Shown: positions 48,875 through 48,974 of the stretch, in pieces | Numbering within the stretch: position 1 is the stretch's first letter | How the letters are laid out: each line of letters opens with the position of its first letter | Assembly (NCBI GenBank): GCA_030525825.1 | Contig: JAUNDZ010000015.1 | Location: 1 to 48,974 of the forward strand | DNA length: 48,974 bases | Direction of reading: 5' to 3' | Source: Moraxella sp. | GTDB taxonomy: Bacteria; Pseudomonadota; Gammaproteobacteria; Pseudomonadales; Moraxellaceae | The notes under the pieces: model-generated | Databases searched by the model: none | Seen by the model: only the letters and a program-made list of their open reading frames with translations | Told to the model about the DNA's origin: nothing | Made by a program: the position numbers and the translations under genes

Positions 48875-48974
48875 ATGAGTTTATTACAATCCATCGTAAC
48901 CCAAGTCGTACAAAATGCCCTAAATGACAACAACGCTCGCAATGCACAACAACAAGGCGGTCTGGGCGGTCTGG
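48875..48974 (+). CDS. DUF937/YidB-type protein, N-terminal part (cut by window end)
   Basis: Thirty-three codons are visible. They read MSLLQSIVTQVVQNAL, then a polar Asn/Gln-rich stretch and QQGGLGGL, the start of a glycine-leucine repeat. This opening is typical of DUF937 (YidB-like) proteins of unknown function. AAGGATTTATC precedes the ATG and gives a good ribosome-binding site. The rest of the gene is outside the window. Confidence 0.65.
   Translation, partial: MSLLQSIVTQVVQNALNDNNARNAQQQGGLGGL

Overview
The window looks like chromosomal core sequence of a Moraxellaceae gammaproteobacterium, most likely Moraxella or a close relative. This is inferred from gene order and protein similarity only. 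The supporting signals are trpB-trpA-accD-folC-SPOR, kdsA-eno-ftsB-ispD, fis-purH, ubiE-ubiJ-ubiB, sdhE-ygfX, a wax-ester-synthase/DGAT acyltransferase and an FFLEELY-type protein, the last two being typical of Acinetobacter, Psychrobacter and Moraxella. There are no insertion sequences, prophage genes, CRISPR arrays or toxin/defence islands. Almost every long reading frame belongs to a recognisable housekeeping family, and I found no convincing new multi-gene system. The unusual material is in small genes, intergenic structures and family outliers.

Layout. 1-6200: end of trpB, trpA, accD, folC, a LysM/SPOR envelope protein and a DUF2726 nuclease-fold protein. 6200-8511 (minus): lipoprotein-type cytochrome c', hemF and ribA. 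8791-13053 (plus): dxs, an exported WG-repeat protein overlapping it, suhB and a 47-codon gene with its own promoter and inverted repeat. 13169-16434 (minus): WS/DGAT, thiG, a tRNA operon (Pro-Arg-His) and a single-domain rhodanese. 16570-27327 (plus): tag, a DUF4105 membrane protein, pyrG, kdsA, eno, ftsB, ispD, comEC and an S49 peptidase. 27389-28333: a ribbon-helix-helix-like protein and an unknown small membrane protein. 28536-35940 (minus): purH, fis, an NCS2 purine permease, prmA and a PBP1b-type enzyme. 36366-41247: a CcoI/FixI-type copper ATPase, a Bax-inhibitor-1/YccA protein (minus), nadK and a DUF1315 gene. 41590-45573 (minus): ubiB, ubiJ, ubiE and the FFLEELY-type gene. 46036-48974 (plus): a PiT phosphate transporter behind a PhoB box, sdhE, ygfX and the start of a DUF937-type gene.

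How the genes fit together. Several groups serve shared pathways: tryptophan synthesis (trpBA), fatty acid and folate supply (accD, folC), isoprenoid precursors (dxs, ispD) and ubiquinone (ubiE, ubiJ, ubiB). Others serve respiratory cofactor assembly (hemF, cytochrome c', CcoI, SdhE), purine synthesis and uptake (purH, NCS2), and envelope and division (KdsA, PBP1b, FtsB, SPOR protein). ComEC indicates natural transformation, as is usual in this family. Intergenic spaces are short and many end in symmetrical A-stem-T hairpins that can terminate transcription from both sides.

Points most worth a second look: a dispersed palindromic repeat built on GTAGGGG...CCCCTAC with a cluster of variants at 41302-41528; the PhoB box in front of the PiT transporter; a ComEC whose C-terminal nuclease-type domain has lost its metal-binding residues; the 47-codon gene with a long-armed inverted repeat at its promoter; an orphan CcoI with a roughly 49-residue insertion in the actuator region; and a trpB-trpA spacer holding what may be the tail of a lost gene.
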